A stretch of 39,202 nucleotides of DNA from Chromatiaceae bacterium (GTDB lineage Bacteria > Pseudomonadota > Gammaproteobacteria > Chromatiales > Chromatiaceae), in the NCBI GenBank assembly GCA_020851955.1, contig JADZBU010000248.1:1-39202 (forward strand). The letters are read 5' to 3'. Within the stretch, counting starts at the first letter, position 1; every line of letters begins with the position of its first letter. Made by a program: the position numbers and the translations under genes. The notes under the pieces were generated by a model that did not search any database, had not been told where the DNA came from, and worked only from the letters and a program-made list of their open reading frames with translations. This document shows, in pieces, positions 1 to 8,424 of the stretch.

Positions 1-1
1 C

Positions 2-112
2 GTCGCGGGTACCATCGCTAAACTCGCCCGCAAAGTCCGCCGCGTCTTCGATTATCTCGGCATGACCATGAACTCTACCCCTCGCCCCCGCCGCTTAGCG
101 GCCGAGGGTTAG
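2..112 (+). CDS. 3' fragment of an ORF entering from the left edge (…VAGTIAKLARKVRRVFDYLGMTMNSTPRPRRLAAEG*); product unknown
   Basis: Open frame 2 from the window edge to TAG at 110-112; too short to assign. Confidence 0.25.
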   Translation, partial: VAGTIAKLARKVRRVFDYLGMTMNSTPRPRRLAAEG

Positions 113-172
113 AACGGATTTGCCGTGTCATTCCACCACACAATGGCTAACCCACCAAGAGGTCCCGTCGTC

Positions 173-1111
173 ATGAACCTGATCCACGTCGTCGCCGGTG
201 CTATCCAGGATTGCCAAGGGCGGGTGCTGATCGCCCGGCGACCCTTGGGGGTGCATCAGGGCGGGCTCTGGGAGTTTCCCGGCGGCAAGTTGGAACCGGG
301 GGAGCTGCCGTTGCAGGGTCTGGCGCGGGAATTGGAGGAGGAAGTGGGGATTCGGGTCCAGGCCACGCGGCCCCTGATTCGCCTCCCTCACGACTACGGT
401 GACCGGCGGCTGGTGCTGGAGGTGCATCGGGTGACGGCCTACGCGGGGGAGCCGATCGGTCGGGAGGGCCAGCCCCTGAGCTGGCGGCACCCGGATGACC
501 TGGACCCCAGGGCCTTTCCCGCCGCCGACCGGCCCATCATCACCGCCCTGCGGCTGCCATCCCGCTATCTCATCACCGGGGACGACCCGGCGGAGCCGGC
601 GGTGTTCCTGGCGCGGTTGGCGGGGGCCCTGGCGAGGGGGATAGAGTTGGTGCAACTGCGCGCCCATGACTTGCCGGACGCGGACTACGCCGCCCTGGCG
701 GTCGCGGCCCGTGATCTCTGCCGGCGGCAGGGGGCGCGGTTGCTGCTGAACCGTGATCCGGCTCGGGCCTGGGGGCTGTCCGGCGATGGTCTGCATCTGA
801 CTAGCCAGCTGCTGGCGGGCCTGCGGGAGCGTCCGCTCGCTTGGCGCCTGGTGGGGGCCTCCTGTCACGACGCCGAGGAGCTGGCGCGGGCGGCGGACCT
901 GGGTCTGGACTATGCCCTCCTCTCGCCCCTCAGGCCCAAGTCCTCGCAGCCCGGGGCACCCCATCTCGGCTGGGAGCGGTTCGCGGCCCTGGTGGCGGAC
1001 GCCAGGCTGCCGGTCTATGCGCTGGGGGGGCTGGGGCCGGAGGATCTGGACCAGGCCATCGATCGAGGTGGCCAGGGCATCGCGGCGATCCGGGGTTTCT
1101 GGTCAGTGTGA
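173..1111 (+). CDS. Nudix hydrolase (MutT-like 8-oxo-dGTP diphosphatase) fused to a ThiE-like thiamine phosphate synthase domain
   Basis: Nudix box [25 protein letters not shown]-terminal TIM-barrel-like region with [38 protein letters not shown]. Start moved to internal ATG 173. Confidence 0.9.
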   Translation: MNLIHVVAGAIQDCQGRVLIARRPLGVHQGGLWEFPGGKLEPGELPLQGLARELEEEVGIRVQATRPLIRLPHDYGDRRLVLEVHRVTAYAGEPIGREGQPLSWRHPDDLDPRAFPAADRPIITALRLPSRYLITGDDPAEPAVFLARLAGALARGIELVQLRAHDLPDADYAALAVAARDLCRRQGARLLLNRDPARAWGLSGDGLHLTSQLLAGLRERPLAWRLVGASCHDAEELARAADLGLDYALLSPLRPKSSQPGAPHLGWERFAALVADARLPVYALGGLGPEDLDQAIDRGGQGIAAIRGFWSV

Positions 1112-1339
1112 GCGCGCGCCGGTGTGGTCGTCCTGGTGACTTTCCCAGGCCTCCGGCGACTCCAGCGGCGCGGCATCGGGGTCCTCTTCCGGGGCGGCGG
1201 GGATGCGGTGGCCCTCGTCGAACCAGGCGCCCAGATCGATGAGGCGGCAGCGCTCGCTGCAGAAGGGCCGCCAGGGGGAGGTGGCGGTCCAGGGGACGGA
1301 TGCGCCGCAATGCGGACAGGCTACTCGTGTCTCGGTCAT
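1103..1339 (-). CDS. yacG: DNA gyrase inhibitor YacG (zinc-binding)
   Basis: [10 protein letters not shown]…[16 protein letters not shown], the YacG C-X2-C-X15-C-X3-C zinc motif. Confidence 0.93.
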   Translation of the reverse strand: MTETRVACPHCGASVPWTATSPWRPFCSERCRLIDLGAWFDEGHRIPAAPEEDPDAAPLESPEAWESHQDDHTGARSH

Positions 1340-1363
1340 GACGCCTCCCCCCCGCCGGAGGCC

Positions 1364-2131
1364 TTAGAGGACGCAGCAGGTCAACCTGAATTCCAGGTCG
1401 TCGCGGATCGGCTCCGGGGCCTCGTCGACGCCACCGCGCAGGAAGCGGATGGCGAAGCGATTCTTGTGACCGCTGATTTCGGGGAAGAGGGTGGGGTCGG
1501 TCTCCACCGTGATCCGAATCAACTGGGCCGGGGCGGGCGATTCCAGGGACTCCTGATAGAGACCCTCGTGGGCTATGACCCGGCGCGGGGCGCCGCTGCG
1601 GCGAATGAAGTCGAGCAGCAGGTGGATGGCGGCTCGGACGGGCGCCAGGTCCTCGGTCCAGAGGGCGATCTGACGGTCACGCTCGCGTACGGGCCGGGCC
1701 AGCCAATGATAGTACTGGGGCAGGTCGAAGCCGCAGGTGCCGCCCGGGAGGCTGCCGCGCTGGGCCACGCCCTTAAGAAATTCGTTCTCGCGGATGCGCT
1801 GGCCGATGGGGCGTTCCAGGTTGCGCAGGCCTTCCAAGGCGGCGTTGATCTCGGCGAGAAAATTCTCCAGGGCCTTGCGACTGACGCCTGGTTTGTCACG
1901 GACGCGCTCCAGGGTGGCGGCCTGACGGTCGAGCTCCTTGATGAGCTCGGTCTTGATGTCGGCGCGGGAGCTGATGGTGGCGATATCCAGCAAGGTCTCG
2001 ACCAGGGCCCGCGAGGCCCAGGGGTTATCCTGGGGCTGGAGAAAGGCCAGCTTTTCGAACAAATGTTCGAGCCGCATCTGAGTGCGGGCGCGTTCGTTGA
2101 GCGGATGTTCGAAGGTTAGGGTCGTGGCCAC
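1364..2131 (-). CDS. zapD: Cell division protein ZapD
   Basis: FEHPLNERARTQMRLEHLFEKL N-terminus and overall ZapD (DUF1342) pattern; adjacent to yacG as usual. Confidence 0.93.
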   Translation of the reverse strand: MATTLTFEHPLNERARTQMRLEHLFEKLAFLQPQDNPWASRALVETLLDIATISSRADIKTELIKELDRQAATLERVRDKPGVSRKALENFLAEINAALEGLRNLERPIGQRIRENEFLKGVAQRGSLPGGTCGFDLPQYYHWLARPVRERDRQIALWTEDLAPVRAAIHLLLDFIRRSGAPRRVIAHEGLYQESLESPAPAQLIRITVETDPTLFPEISGHKNRFAIRFLRGGVDEAPEPIRDDLEFRLTCCVL

Positions 2132-2284
2132 GGATATTCCAGTTGGGATGGGGGGTAATAAAGCTGCGCGCGCCCGGAGCGGCTTGTTAATGGTAACGAA
2201 TTTACGCCAGGCGCGGGAAGTTTCGCGCCGGCCAGGCCAAGCAGCTGCCCCGGCCTGACCGCCTGACGCGCGGTGCTCGGGGCT

Positions 2285-3289
2285 TCAGGTGGGCTTGGCG
2301 TACTCGAAGGCGTCGGAAAACATGTGCTCCCGGCCGAGCCCGGCGGCGGCGAAGGCGTTGCTGCCGCTCTCGACCATGATGGGCGGGCCGGCCAGATAGA
2401 CATCGAAGGGGCTCATGTCCGGGTGGTCGGCCAGTACCGCCTGGTGGACGTAACCGGTGCGGCCCGTCCAGTCCGGGTCCGGGTCCGACAGGACCGGGGT
2501 GTAGTGGAAATTGGCATGATCCCGGGCCCATTGCCGGGGCAGGTCTGGCAGGTAGAGATCCTGCCGCTGGCGCGCGCCCCAGTAGAGATGCATCGGGCGG
2601 CTAACGCCCAGGTACAAGGCATGTTCGATGATGCCCTTGATGGGGGCGAAGCCCGTGCCGCCGGCCACCAGAATGATGGGGCGCTCCGAGGCCTCGCGCA
2701 GGGTGAAGGTCCCCAGGGGGGCCTGGATGCGCAGGATGGCCTTTTCAGCCAGGGCGTCGAAGATGAAGCTGGTGAACTGGCCGCCGGGGACATGACGCAC
2801 ATGCAACTCGATGAGGGCGTCGTCATGGGGGGCGTTGGCGATGGAAAAGGCGCGCCGTTTGCCCCCCTCCAGCAGGAAGTCCAGGTACTGTCCGGCTAGG
2901 AAGGGCAGGCGCTGGTTTTCCGGCAGCTTGAGGTGCAGCCGCACCACGTCGTGATTCAGGGCCTCCTTGTCCACCACCCGGCAAGGCAGGGTGCGGGCCT
3001 CGATTTCGGTGGCACCCCGGATCTCGGTGACCCCCAGGATGAGGTCGCTCTCGGGCACGGCCTGGCAGACAAGGCAGGCGCTGGGCTCGCGGCCCGCCAG
3101 GGCCTGGGTGTTGCCGCTCGGGTAGGCCACCCGCCCCGCGATCAGGGTGGCCAGGCAAGAGCCACACTGGCCGCCCCGGCAACCGTAGGGCAGGACCATG
3201 CCCTGGCGCAGGGCCGCCTCCAGCAGGGTCTCGCCCGCCTCGGCCTGGAAATGGCGGCCGCCGGGTTGCGTCTGGATGTCGAAGGTCAT
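2285..3289 (-). CDS. 2Fe-2S ferredoxin / FAD-NAD(P)H oxidoreductase (CDP-6-deoxy-delta-3,4-glucoseen reductase-like)
   Basis: Plant-type ferredoxin motif CRGGQCGSCLATL…C, FNR-type RAFSIANAP and GGTGFAPIKGIIEH. Confidence 0.88.
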   Translation of the reverse strand: MTFDIQTQPGGRHFQAEAGETLLEAALRQGMVLPYGCRGGQCGSCLATLIAGRVAYPSGNTQALAGREPSACLVCQAVPESDLILGVTEIRGATEIEARTLPCRVVDKEALNHDVVRLHLKLPENQRLPFLAGQYLDFLLEGGKRRAFSIANAPHDDALIELHVRHVPGGQFTSFIFDALAEKAILRIQAPLGTFTLREASERPIILVAGGTGFAPIKGIIEHALYLGVSRPMHLYWGARQRQDLYLPDLPRQWARDHANFHYTPVLSDPDPDWTGRTGYVHQAVLADHPDMSPFDVYLAGPPIMVESGSNAFAAAGLGREHMFSDAFEYAKPT

Positions 3290-3444
3290 GGCGCGCTGGG
3301 CCTCGTCGGGGTAAGGGCTAAGGGCGGGGCGACTGTTTGACCGGCGCCCGATTGGTGGGAAAAGATGCGCCCACCAGGCCCTAATTGCAATAAACTCCCG
3401 GCCATAATCCGGCGTCGCCGGACGGGCGAGCAGAGAATCATGCC

Positions 3445-4299
3445 ATGTGGATACTGGGCTGCGGTTATATAGGCCAGCGGTTGGCGCGCACTTATCGGGA
3501 TCAGGGCTATCCCGTCACCGCCGTGACGCGCAGCGAGGCCAGCTGCCTGGCCTTGGCCCGGTCGGGCTTCCAGGCCCTGGCCCGGGATCTGGCCCGAGAG
3601 CCCCTGGATGACCTGGGTTGGGCGGGCGAGGACCTCTTTCACCTGGCCCCGCCGCCACCGGACGGGGTCGAGGATGGCTTGACCCGGCACCTGGTGGCGG
3701 CGTTCCGCCAAGGCGGTCATCCCCGCCGCCTCGTCTATCTGAGTACCACCGGAGTCTATGGCGATTGCGGCGGGGACTGGGTGGACGAGACCCGGCCGCC
3801 GGCGCCGGTGGCGGATCGCTCGCGGCGGCGTTGGGATGCGGAGGAGGCCCTGCGGGCCTGGAGCCGGGAATCGGGCGCCGACCTGGTCATTTTGCGGGTG
3901 GCGGGCATTTATGGGCCAGGCCGCCTGCCCTTGGAGCGCATCCGTCAGGGCCTGCCCCTGGCGCGCGAGGAGGATTCGCCCTGGTCGAATCGCATCCACG
4001 CCGACGACCTAGTGGCGGCCTGCGTCGCCGCCATGGCGCGCGGCGCGCCGGGCCAGGTTTACAACGTCTGTGATGGCCATCCCTCCACCATGACCGACTA
4101 TTTCCTGCGCGTCGCCGACGCCGCCGGCCTGCCACGACCGCCCCTCGTGTCGCTCAGCGAGGCCGCGGGGCTTGTGTCCCCGGGCATGATGTCCTACCTG
4201 GCCGAATCCCGGCGTCTGAGCAACCGCCGATTGCGGGAGGAGCTGGGCCTGAAGCTGCGCCACCCCGACCTGGCCCAGGGGTTGCCGACCTGCTTCTGA
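3445..4299 (+). CDS. NAD(P)-dependent epimerase/dehydratase (SDR family)
   Basis: GCGYIGQRLA Rossmann motif, YLSTTGVYGDCGGDWVDE, RVAGIYGPGR. Confidence 0.85.
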   Translation: MWILGCGYIGQRLARTYRDQGYPVTAVTRSEASCLALARSGFQALARDLAREPLDDLGWAGEDLFHLAPPPPDGVEDGLTRHLVAAFRQGGHPRRLVYLSTTGVYGDCGGDWVDETRPPAPVADRSRRRWDAEEALRAWSRESGADLVILRVAGIYGPGRLPLERIRQGLPLAREEDSPWSNRIHADDLVAACVAAMARGAPGQVYNVCDGHPSTMTDYFLRVADAAGLPRPPLVSLSEAAGLVSPGMMSYLAESRRLSNRRLREELGLKLRHPDLAQGLPTCF

Positions 4300-4335
4300 T
4301 GTCCGGCAGCTTGGCGGACCCGAGTCAGCGGGCAG
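4222..4335 (+). repeat. Direct repeat copy A: epimerase 3' end plus downstream intergenic sequence
   Basis: Gap-free match to 7160-7273 at constant offset 2938; I count 16 mismatches in 114 bp (~86%). Confidence 0.9.
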
Positions 4336-4500
4336 TTCCAGGCGCCAGGGCGGCAATCGCCTCGGGCGCCGCGCTTCCAGTCGCTGGCCATCGCTGACAC
4401 CACTTCCGCCAGACCATTCGCGATCCTCCCGGTGATTCAGTCGCGATGAGGCGCTGGCCGCCTGGGTGAGGCTTTTCGTGCCTTGGCGAGAGTAGCCACT

Positions 4501-4635
4501 ATGACCTTGGTCGAGATCCTGCGCGATGAGGGATTGCCGCGCGGGGACTGGCTTCCCAGGCGTATGATTGAGCGCAACCCGCCAGGCGCGTCCGTCCTCG
4601 TCCCCACCGAACTCAACCCGTGGAGCAAGGCTTGA
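4501..4635 (+). CDS. Possible small ORF (MTLVEILRDEGLPRGDWLPRRMIERNPPGASVLVPTELNPWSKA), possibly a remnant
   Basis: ATG-to-TGA 44 codons overlapping the start of the DUF433 gene; no family recognised. Confidence 0.25.
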   Translation: MTLVEILRDEGLPRGDWLPRRMIERNPPGASVLVPTELNPWSKA

Positions 4636-4862
4636 AAAATCTTGATCGCATAACTTTGGACCCCGCCATCATGGGCGGTAAGCCCTGCATCCGCGGTCTG
4701 CGCATGACCGTCGGTACCCTGCTGGGACTCATGGCGACCGGGGTGAGCCGAGAGCGAATCCTGCAGGCTTACCCATACCTCGAGCCGCAAGACCTGGACG
4801 CGGCCCTGGCCTATGCGGCCTGGCGGATCGAGGAACGCGAAGAGGTGCTGCTCAGCGCATGA
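4620..4862 (+). CDS. DUF433 domain protein, probable antitoxin
   Basis: ITLDPAIMGGKPCIRGLRMTVGTLLGLMATGVSRERILQAYPYLEPQDLDAALAYAAW is typical DUF433; GTG start; overlaps next gene by ATGA. Confidence 0.88.
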   Translation: MEQGLKNLDRITLDPAIMGGKPCIRGLRMTVGTLLGLMATGVSRERILQAYPYLEPQDLDAALAYAAWRIEEREEVLLSA

Positions 4863-5227
4863 GCTTGCGGCTGGTGATCGACGTCAATCTCTCGCCGGAG
4901 TGGGTACCGTTTCTCACCGAGGTGGGGTTTGATGCGTACCACTGGTGCCAGGTCGGCAGTCCATCCGCCACGGATCAAGTGATCATGGAATGGGCAACCG
5001 AACATGGCTATACGGTATTCACTCACGATCTCGATTTCTCGGTGATGCTGGCGCTTACGCGCGCGGGCCGCCCGAGCGTCATTCAACTGCGCGGGCCACG
5101 GGTGCTGCCGGAGCAGATCGGATCGGTATTGATCCAGTCCTTGCGTCGCTTTCGCACTGATCTGGAAAGCGGCGCGCTCGTGGTGGTGGAGCCGGGACGA
5201 AGCCGAGTACGCATCCTGCCGCTATGA
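4859..5227 (+). CDS. DUF5615 family PIN-like protein, probable toxin
   Basis: LRLVIDVNLSPEWVPFLTEVGFDAYHW…VFTHDLDFSVMLALT; ATGA overlap with DUF433 gene. Confidence 0.88.
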   Translation: MSLRLVIDVNLSPEWVPFLTEVGFDAYHWCQVGSPSATDQVIMEWATEHGYTVFTHDLDFSVMLALTRAGRPSVIQLRGPRVLPEQIGSVLIQSLRRFRTDLESGALVVVEPGRSRVRILPL

Positions 5228-5270
5228 GCGATATTGACTGGCCATGAGTGGCTGACCCCTACTGCCTCAC

Positions 5271-5296
5271 TAGCGGTATGACCCCTGATACCGCTA
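5271..5296. terminator. Perfect inverted repeat TAGCGGTAT-N8-ATACCGCTA between convergent genes
   Basis: 9-bp perfect stem, 8-nt loop; lies between the DUF5615 gene (+) and hipA-like gene (-). Confidence 0.5.
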
Positions 5297-5519
5297 TGTA
5301 ATTGGATCGCCGCTTATTCCGCGATGACCCCCGCCCCCACCCCGCGGACCAGGAGGTCGACTTCAGGAGCCAATCCGCATGGATGCCTCGCGAGGGCCCG
5401 CCAGAAAACCGCCCAGAATTTGCTGCGGAACCACTGCGCCCCTGCCGCTGGTGCCTTCGGGCACGACCAGACCGTCGGGGGTTGAGCACCTAGTCCCAGG
5501 CGATCGCCCAGAGGTTGTA

Positions 5520-6773
5520 TCAGGTTGACCTTGCGTGTTTCAGGCCATCTTCCCAGACCGCGCTGATAGCCGAATGCAGTGTCGATGAGATGCGTGCATC
5601 TTGTCTTGACTGGTCCAGCGTGTCGCTCATGGCTTGGGCGATGATCTGAATGATGGCCTCGGGATTGGTGACGCCGCAAAGGCGCCGTCCGAATGCCAGG
5701 AGCTCCGCGTGGGTCGGGTAGGATCTGGTCTGGTGCCTGCCTCGGAGCAGCTTGAGGGCCATGGTCCGGTCTTCCAGCTCGGGCCCGCCTTCGTAGCGGG
5801 CGTAACGGTAGATGGCCGTGGTGACGACATCGAACATAGGCGCCAGCCAGGCGTCGCTGGCCGAGCGATAGAGCAGCCCAAAGTTTTTCAGATGGGCATC
5901 GCCATTGCGTACCATCACCGAAAAGGCGACCTGCTCGAAGAAGCGGTGAAGGTTCTCGCGTGGCAGTTGGAGTTGTTTGAGCAGCTCGGCGATGGCTTGA
6001 TAGCTGCCCTGATATTTGCGATCGGACAGGGTGTCCCGGACCCGCAGGCCGGCGAGCGCGGCGATGTCCTCGAATCCGAGCCGTTCGATGCTTCCGTCAT
6101 TCCGATGAATGAGGTCGAAGCGATCGAGCACCAGCAGTTGGCCATCGTTGGACAGCGCGAATTCGGGGGTTGCGATGCCGGCTTTCCGGGCGGCGCTCAG
6201 GCACAGATATTCGTTGGCCGCGAGCTCTGGATAGGAGGGGCCGGCGGCTTTGACGATCAGCGATGGCATGGGCACCGTGGCGCGATCGGGAACCATGATC
6301 TTGGGCTGCACGCCGGCGATTCCGGCACCCGTGCTCAGATAGGCGCGGATCAACTCGGCAAAGACCTGGGGGGTAAAGGGCAGATTCAGCAGTTCAGCCC
6401 TGGAGATCGGCGGCGCGGGCGCGGTCGGTGGCTGCTCCGGCAGTCTGTAGCCCAGACGGCCGATGCCATTGCGGCCGATGAGCGCCAGCAAGTGCATGGG
6501 CGTGGGGGGCTGTTTGGGGAACAGGGCCCGGATGCGCATGAAGAGGTCGCCCTCGGGCAGGTTCTGATCCATGCTCGGGAAGAGGTCGCCATCCCGCCAG
6601 GTGAGCCGGGTGCTGGCGGGCATCAGCAGGGCCACGGAGGGCTGGTGCTGCGCGGGCGACAGGTACCTGAATTCGTAGCTGGATGTCCTCAGTAACTGAC
6701 CAGTGGCGAGGTTGTCGCCAATGGCCACCTCCAGCAGTGGGATTTTTTCAGGCAGCATCCTCGTCATCCTCAT
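5520..6773 (-). CDS. hipA: HipA-like serine/threonine kinase toxin
   Basis: GIAGVQPKIMVPD, ANEYLCLSAARKAGI, LLVLDRFDLI, VRNGDAHLKNFGLLY (HipA catalytic motif), MFDVVTTAIY. Confidence 0.9.
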   Translation of the reverse strand: MRMTRMLPEKIPLLEVAIGDNLATGQLLRTSSYEFRYLSPAQHQPSVALLMPASTRLTWRDGDLFPSMDQNLPEGDLFMRIRALFPKQPPTPMHLLALIGRNGIGRLGYRLPEQPPTAPAPPISRAELLNLPFTPQVFAELIRAYLSTGAGIAGVQPKIMVPDRATVPMPSLIVKAAGPSYPELAANEYLCLSAARKAGIATPEFALSNDGQLLVLDRFDLIHRNDGSIERLGFEDIAALAGLRVRDTLSDRKYQGSYQAIAELLKQLQLPRENLHRFFEQVAFSVMVRNGDAHLKNFGLLYRSASDAWLAPMFDVVTTAIYRYARYEGGPELEDRTMALKLLRGRHQTRSYPTHAELLAFGRRLCGVTNPEAIIQIIAQAMSDTLDQSRQDARISSTLHSAISAVWEDGLKHARST

Positions 6774-7035
6774 CCAGCCGGAATCGGGCGGCCACTTCCT
6801 GCAGCGTCGGTAAACCGGCTTTTTCCAGCCGCATTGCGAGTCCCAGCGCCCCGAGCACTGCCATCAGGGAGGAGAGGGTGACATCTTCCCCGCGCTCGAG
6901 GCGGTAAATCACTTCGCGCACCTTGCCGGCCCGCTGGGCGAGCTCCTTTTTCGACAGGCCGAGCTCGAGACGGCGCGCCAGGAGCAAGGGGCCAAGCTCA
7001 TCAAGCAAGCGTATTATGTCAGTCATGGCAGACAT
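6748..7035 (-). CDS. hipB: HipB-like XRE-family HTH antitoxin
   Basis: LGLSKKELAQRAGKVREVIYRLERGEDVTLSSLMAVLGALGLAMRL; overlaps hipA-like gene. ATG at 7035 or 7026; the track start at 7062 is TTG. Confidence 0.85.
   Translation of the reverse strand: MSAMTDIIRLLDELGPLLLARRLELGLSKKELAQRAGKVREVIYRLERGEDVTLSSLMAVLGALGLAMRLEKAGLPTLQEVAARFRLDEDDEDAA
7016..7035. promoter_or_regulatory. Candidate HipB operator ATGTCAG-N6-CAGACAT
   Basis: Imperfect palindrome (one mismatch) over the hipB start; third half site CTGACAT at 7070-7076. Confidence 0.4.
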
Positions 7036-7159
7036 TTTTCGCCGAAAGACTTCGATTTGCAAGTTATGGCTGACATGAATCCCTCGCTTCCCCGCCGGTG
7101 GCTGGTCCCGGTTCTGGATCCCGATCGAGGGTGCGGCGCTCTATGTCATTGCCGGCGAG

Positions 7160-7273
7160 AACCGCCGGCCGCGGGAGGAACTGGGCCTGAATCCGCGTCA
7201 GTCCGACCTGGCCCAGGGGCTGCCGACCTGCTTCCGATGCCCGGCATCTTGGCGGTCCCGAGCCGGCGGGCAG
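7160..7273 (+). repeat. Direct repeat copy B: truncated epimerase 3'-end remnant (NRRPREELGLNPRQSDLAQGLPTCF)
   Basis: Gap-free match to 4222-4335; the stop equivalent to 4299 is lost (TGA to CGA). Confidence 0.88.
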
Positions 7274-7383
7274 GCTAGACGCCGGAAGGTCGGGAGCCGA
7301 TAATCGCCCTCTCAATGATCATCGCCCCTTTGCCCGGTCAGCCACTCGGCTTGCCGGATTCACCCACCCACGAGAGTATTCCT

Positions 7384-7788
7384 ATGAGTGCTAAAACCAG
7401 GCTCCTAAGCCGTTCTTTCGCCGTTGCCGCCCTGACGGGGCTGATGTCCTCGTCCGCCCTGGCGATCGAGGACGCGGATTTCCGCTTCGATTCCACCGAG
7501 GACCTGGTTCAGGTCTGCTCGGTCCCGGCGACGGCCCCCGAGTATCTGACGGCCACCCTCGCCTGTAAGGCCTTCATTGAGGCCACGGTGCAGTACCACG
7601 ACCAAATAACCGACCGCAAGAAGCTCAAGCCTCTGATTTGCCCGCCCAAGACGGCTACCACCGAGGAAGGGCGCGTCGCCTTTCTGGCCTGGGCCGAGAA
7701 GAAGGCCGGTGACAAGAAGCTGATGGGTGAGCAGCCCGTCGTCAGCCTGGTGCGTGCCCTGGCGGCTAAGTATCCTTGCAAGAAGTAA
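7384..7788 (+). CDS. Secreted Rap1a/Tai-like family protein
   Basis: Signal peptide MSAKTRLLSRSFAVAALTGLMSSSALA; LVQVCS…ACKAFIEATVQYH…ICPP…VSLVRALAAKYPCKK. Confidence 0.65.
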   Translation: MSAKTRLLSRSFAVAALTGLMSSSALAIEDADFRFDSTEDLVQVCSVPATAPEYLTATLACKAFIEATVQYHDQITDRKKLKPLICPPKTATTEEGRVAFLAWAEKKAGDKKLMGEQPVVSLVRALAAKYPCKK

Positions 7789-7852
7789 GGCGGCCGCGAC
7801 ACCCCTTCCCGGGGCGATTTCACCGCGAAATCGCTCGACTTTGGAGAGCTTT

Positions 7853-8083
7853 ATGAAAAAGATTGCGACTGTTTCCGTCCTGGCCCTTGCGGCCCTGTCC
7901 CTGAACGGCTGCGGCACCACCACGGGCGAGCGGGCCGGCAGCGCCGCCCTCATGGGCGCGGCGGGCGGTGCCCTCATCGGTTCCTTGAGCGCCCAGGCTG
8001 GCGCCGGCGCCCTGATTGGCGCGGGCGTGGGCGCCCTGGGTGGTTACCTCTATGACCAGCATGAGAAAGGCAACATCGATTGA
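7853..8083 (+). CDS. Glycine-zipper lipoprotein
   Basis: MKKIATVSVLALAALSLNGCGT lipobox; AALMGAAGGALIGSLSAQAGAGALIGAGVGALGGYLYD. Confidence 0.8.
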   Translation: MKKIATVSVLALAALSLNGCGTTTGERAGSAALMGAAGGALIGSLSAQAGAGALIGAGVGALGGYLYDQHEKGNID

Positions 8084-8093
8084 TGCGCCCTAC

Positions 8094-8119
8094 CCGAATC
8101 CGCTCTTTGGCGGATTCGG
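8094..8119. terminator. Hairpin downstream of the glycine-zipper gene (CCGAATCCGC-TCTTTG-GCGGATTCGG)
   Basis: 10-bp perfect stem, 6-nt loop, 10 nt after the stop; weak T tract. Confidence 0.7.
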
Positions 8120-8202
8120 ATCTCCTCCTTACCCAGGCGTCGTTTGTTAGCCAATATGCTCGGGAGATTCAATGCTGTTTGAGTGGCTAACGGGATGATT
8201 TT

Positions 8203-8260
8203 GTCTAACGCCAGCGATTAGCCGCGAGCGAAGCGAGTCCGCTGCAACACCAAGTTTGGC
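8203..8260 (-). other. attC-like element (degenerate) at the 3' end of the PIN module
   Basis: Minus strand: GCCAAAC…GTTGCAGCGGACTCGCTTCGCTCGCGGCTAATCGCTGGC…GTTAGAC; GTTAGAC fits GTTRRRY, 58 bp, partially self-complementary. Confidence 0.35.
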
Positions 8261-8424
8261 TCTGGCGGTGGACTTGTAGGTGGCGGGATAATAACCCACC
8301 CTTCCTCCGCGTGTTTTTCCTGCCGGGCTTTTAAGTCAGCAAAAATTCTATCTAAATCATAATCTAGGCTGGCAGCGTGTGCTTCGCGAATGGCGCGAAC
8401 CTCTTGAATAATGTCATCACTCAT
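8218..8424 (-). CDS. Small protein co-encoded with the PIN-domain protein, unknown function
   Basis: MSDDIIQEVRAIREAHAASLDYDLDRIFADLKARQEKHAEEGWVIIPPP…; overlaps the PIN gene 3' end; C-terminal tail read from the attC-like element. Confidence 0.65.
   Translation of the reverse strand: MSDDIIQEVRAIREAHAASLDYDLDRIFADLKARQEKHAEEGWVIIPPPTSPPPEPNLVLQRTRFARG

Noticed and set aside
1124-2119. 331-aa plus-strand ORF across yacG/zapD
   Set aside because: Antisense shadow of two well-known genes.
5634-6695. 353-aa plus-strand ORF antisense to hipA
   Set aside because: No motifs; the opposite strand encodes a clear HipA kinase.
7057-7278. 73-aa ORF across repeat copy B
   Set aside because: Reads the repeat in a different frame from the epimerase and has no family resemblance; better explained as remnant DNA.
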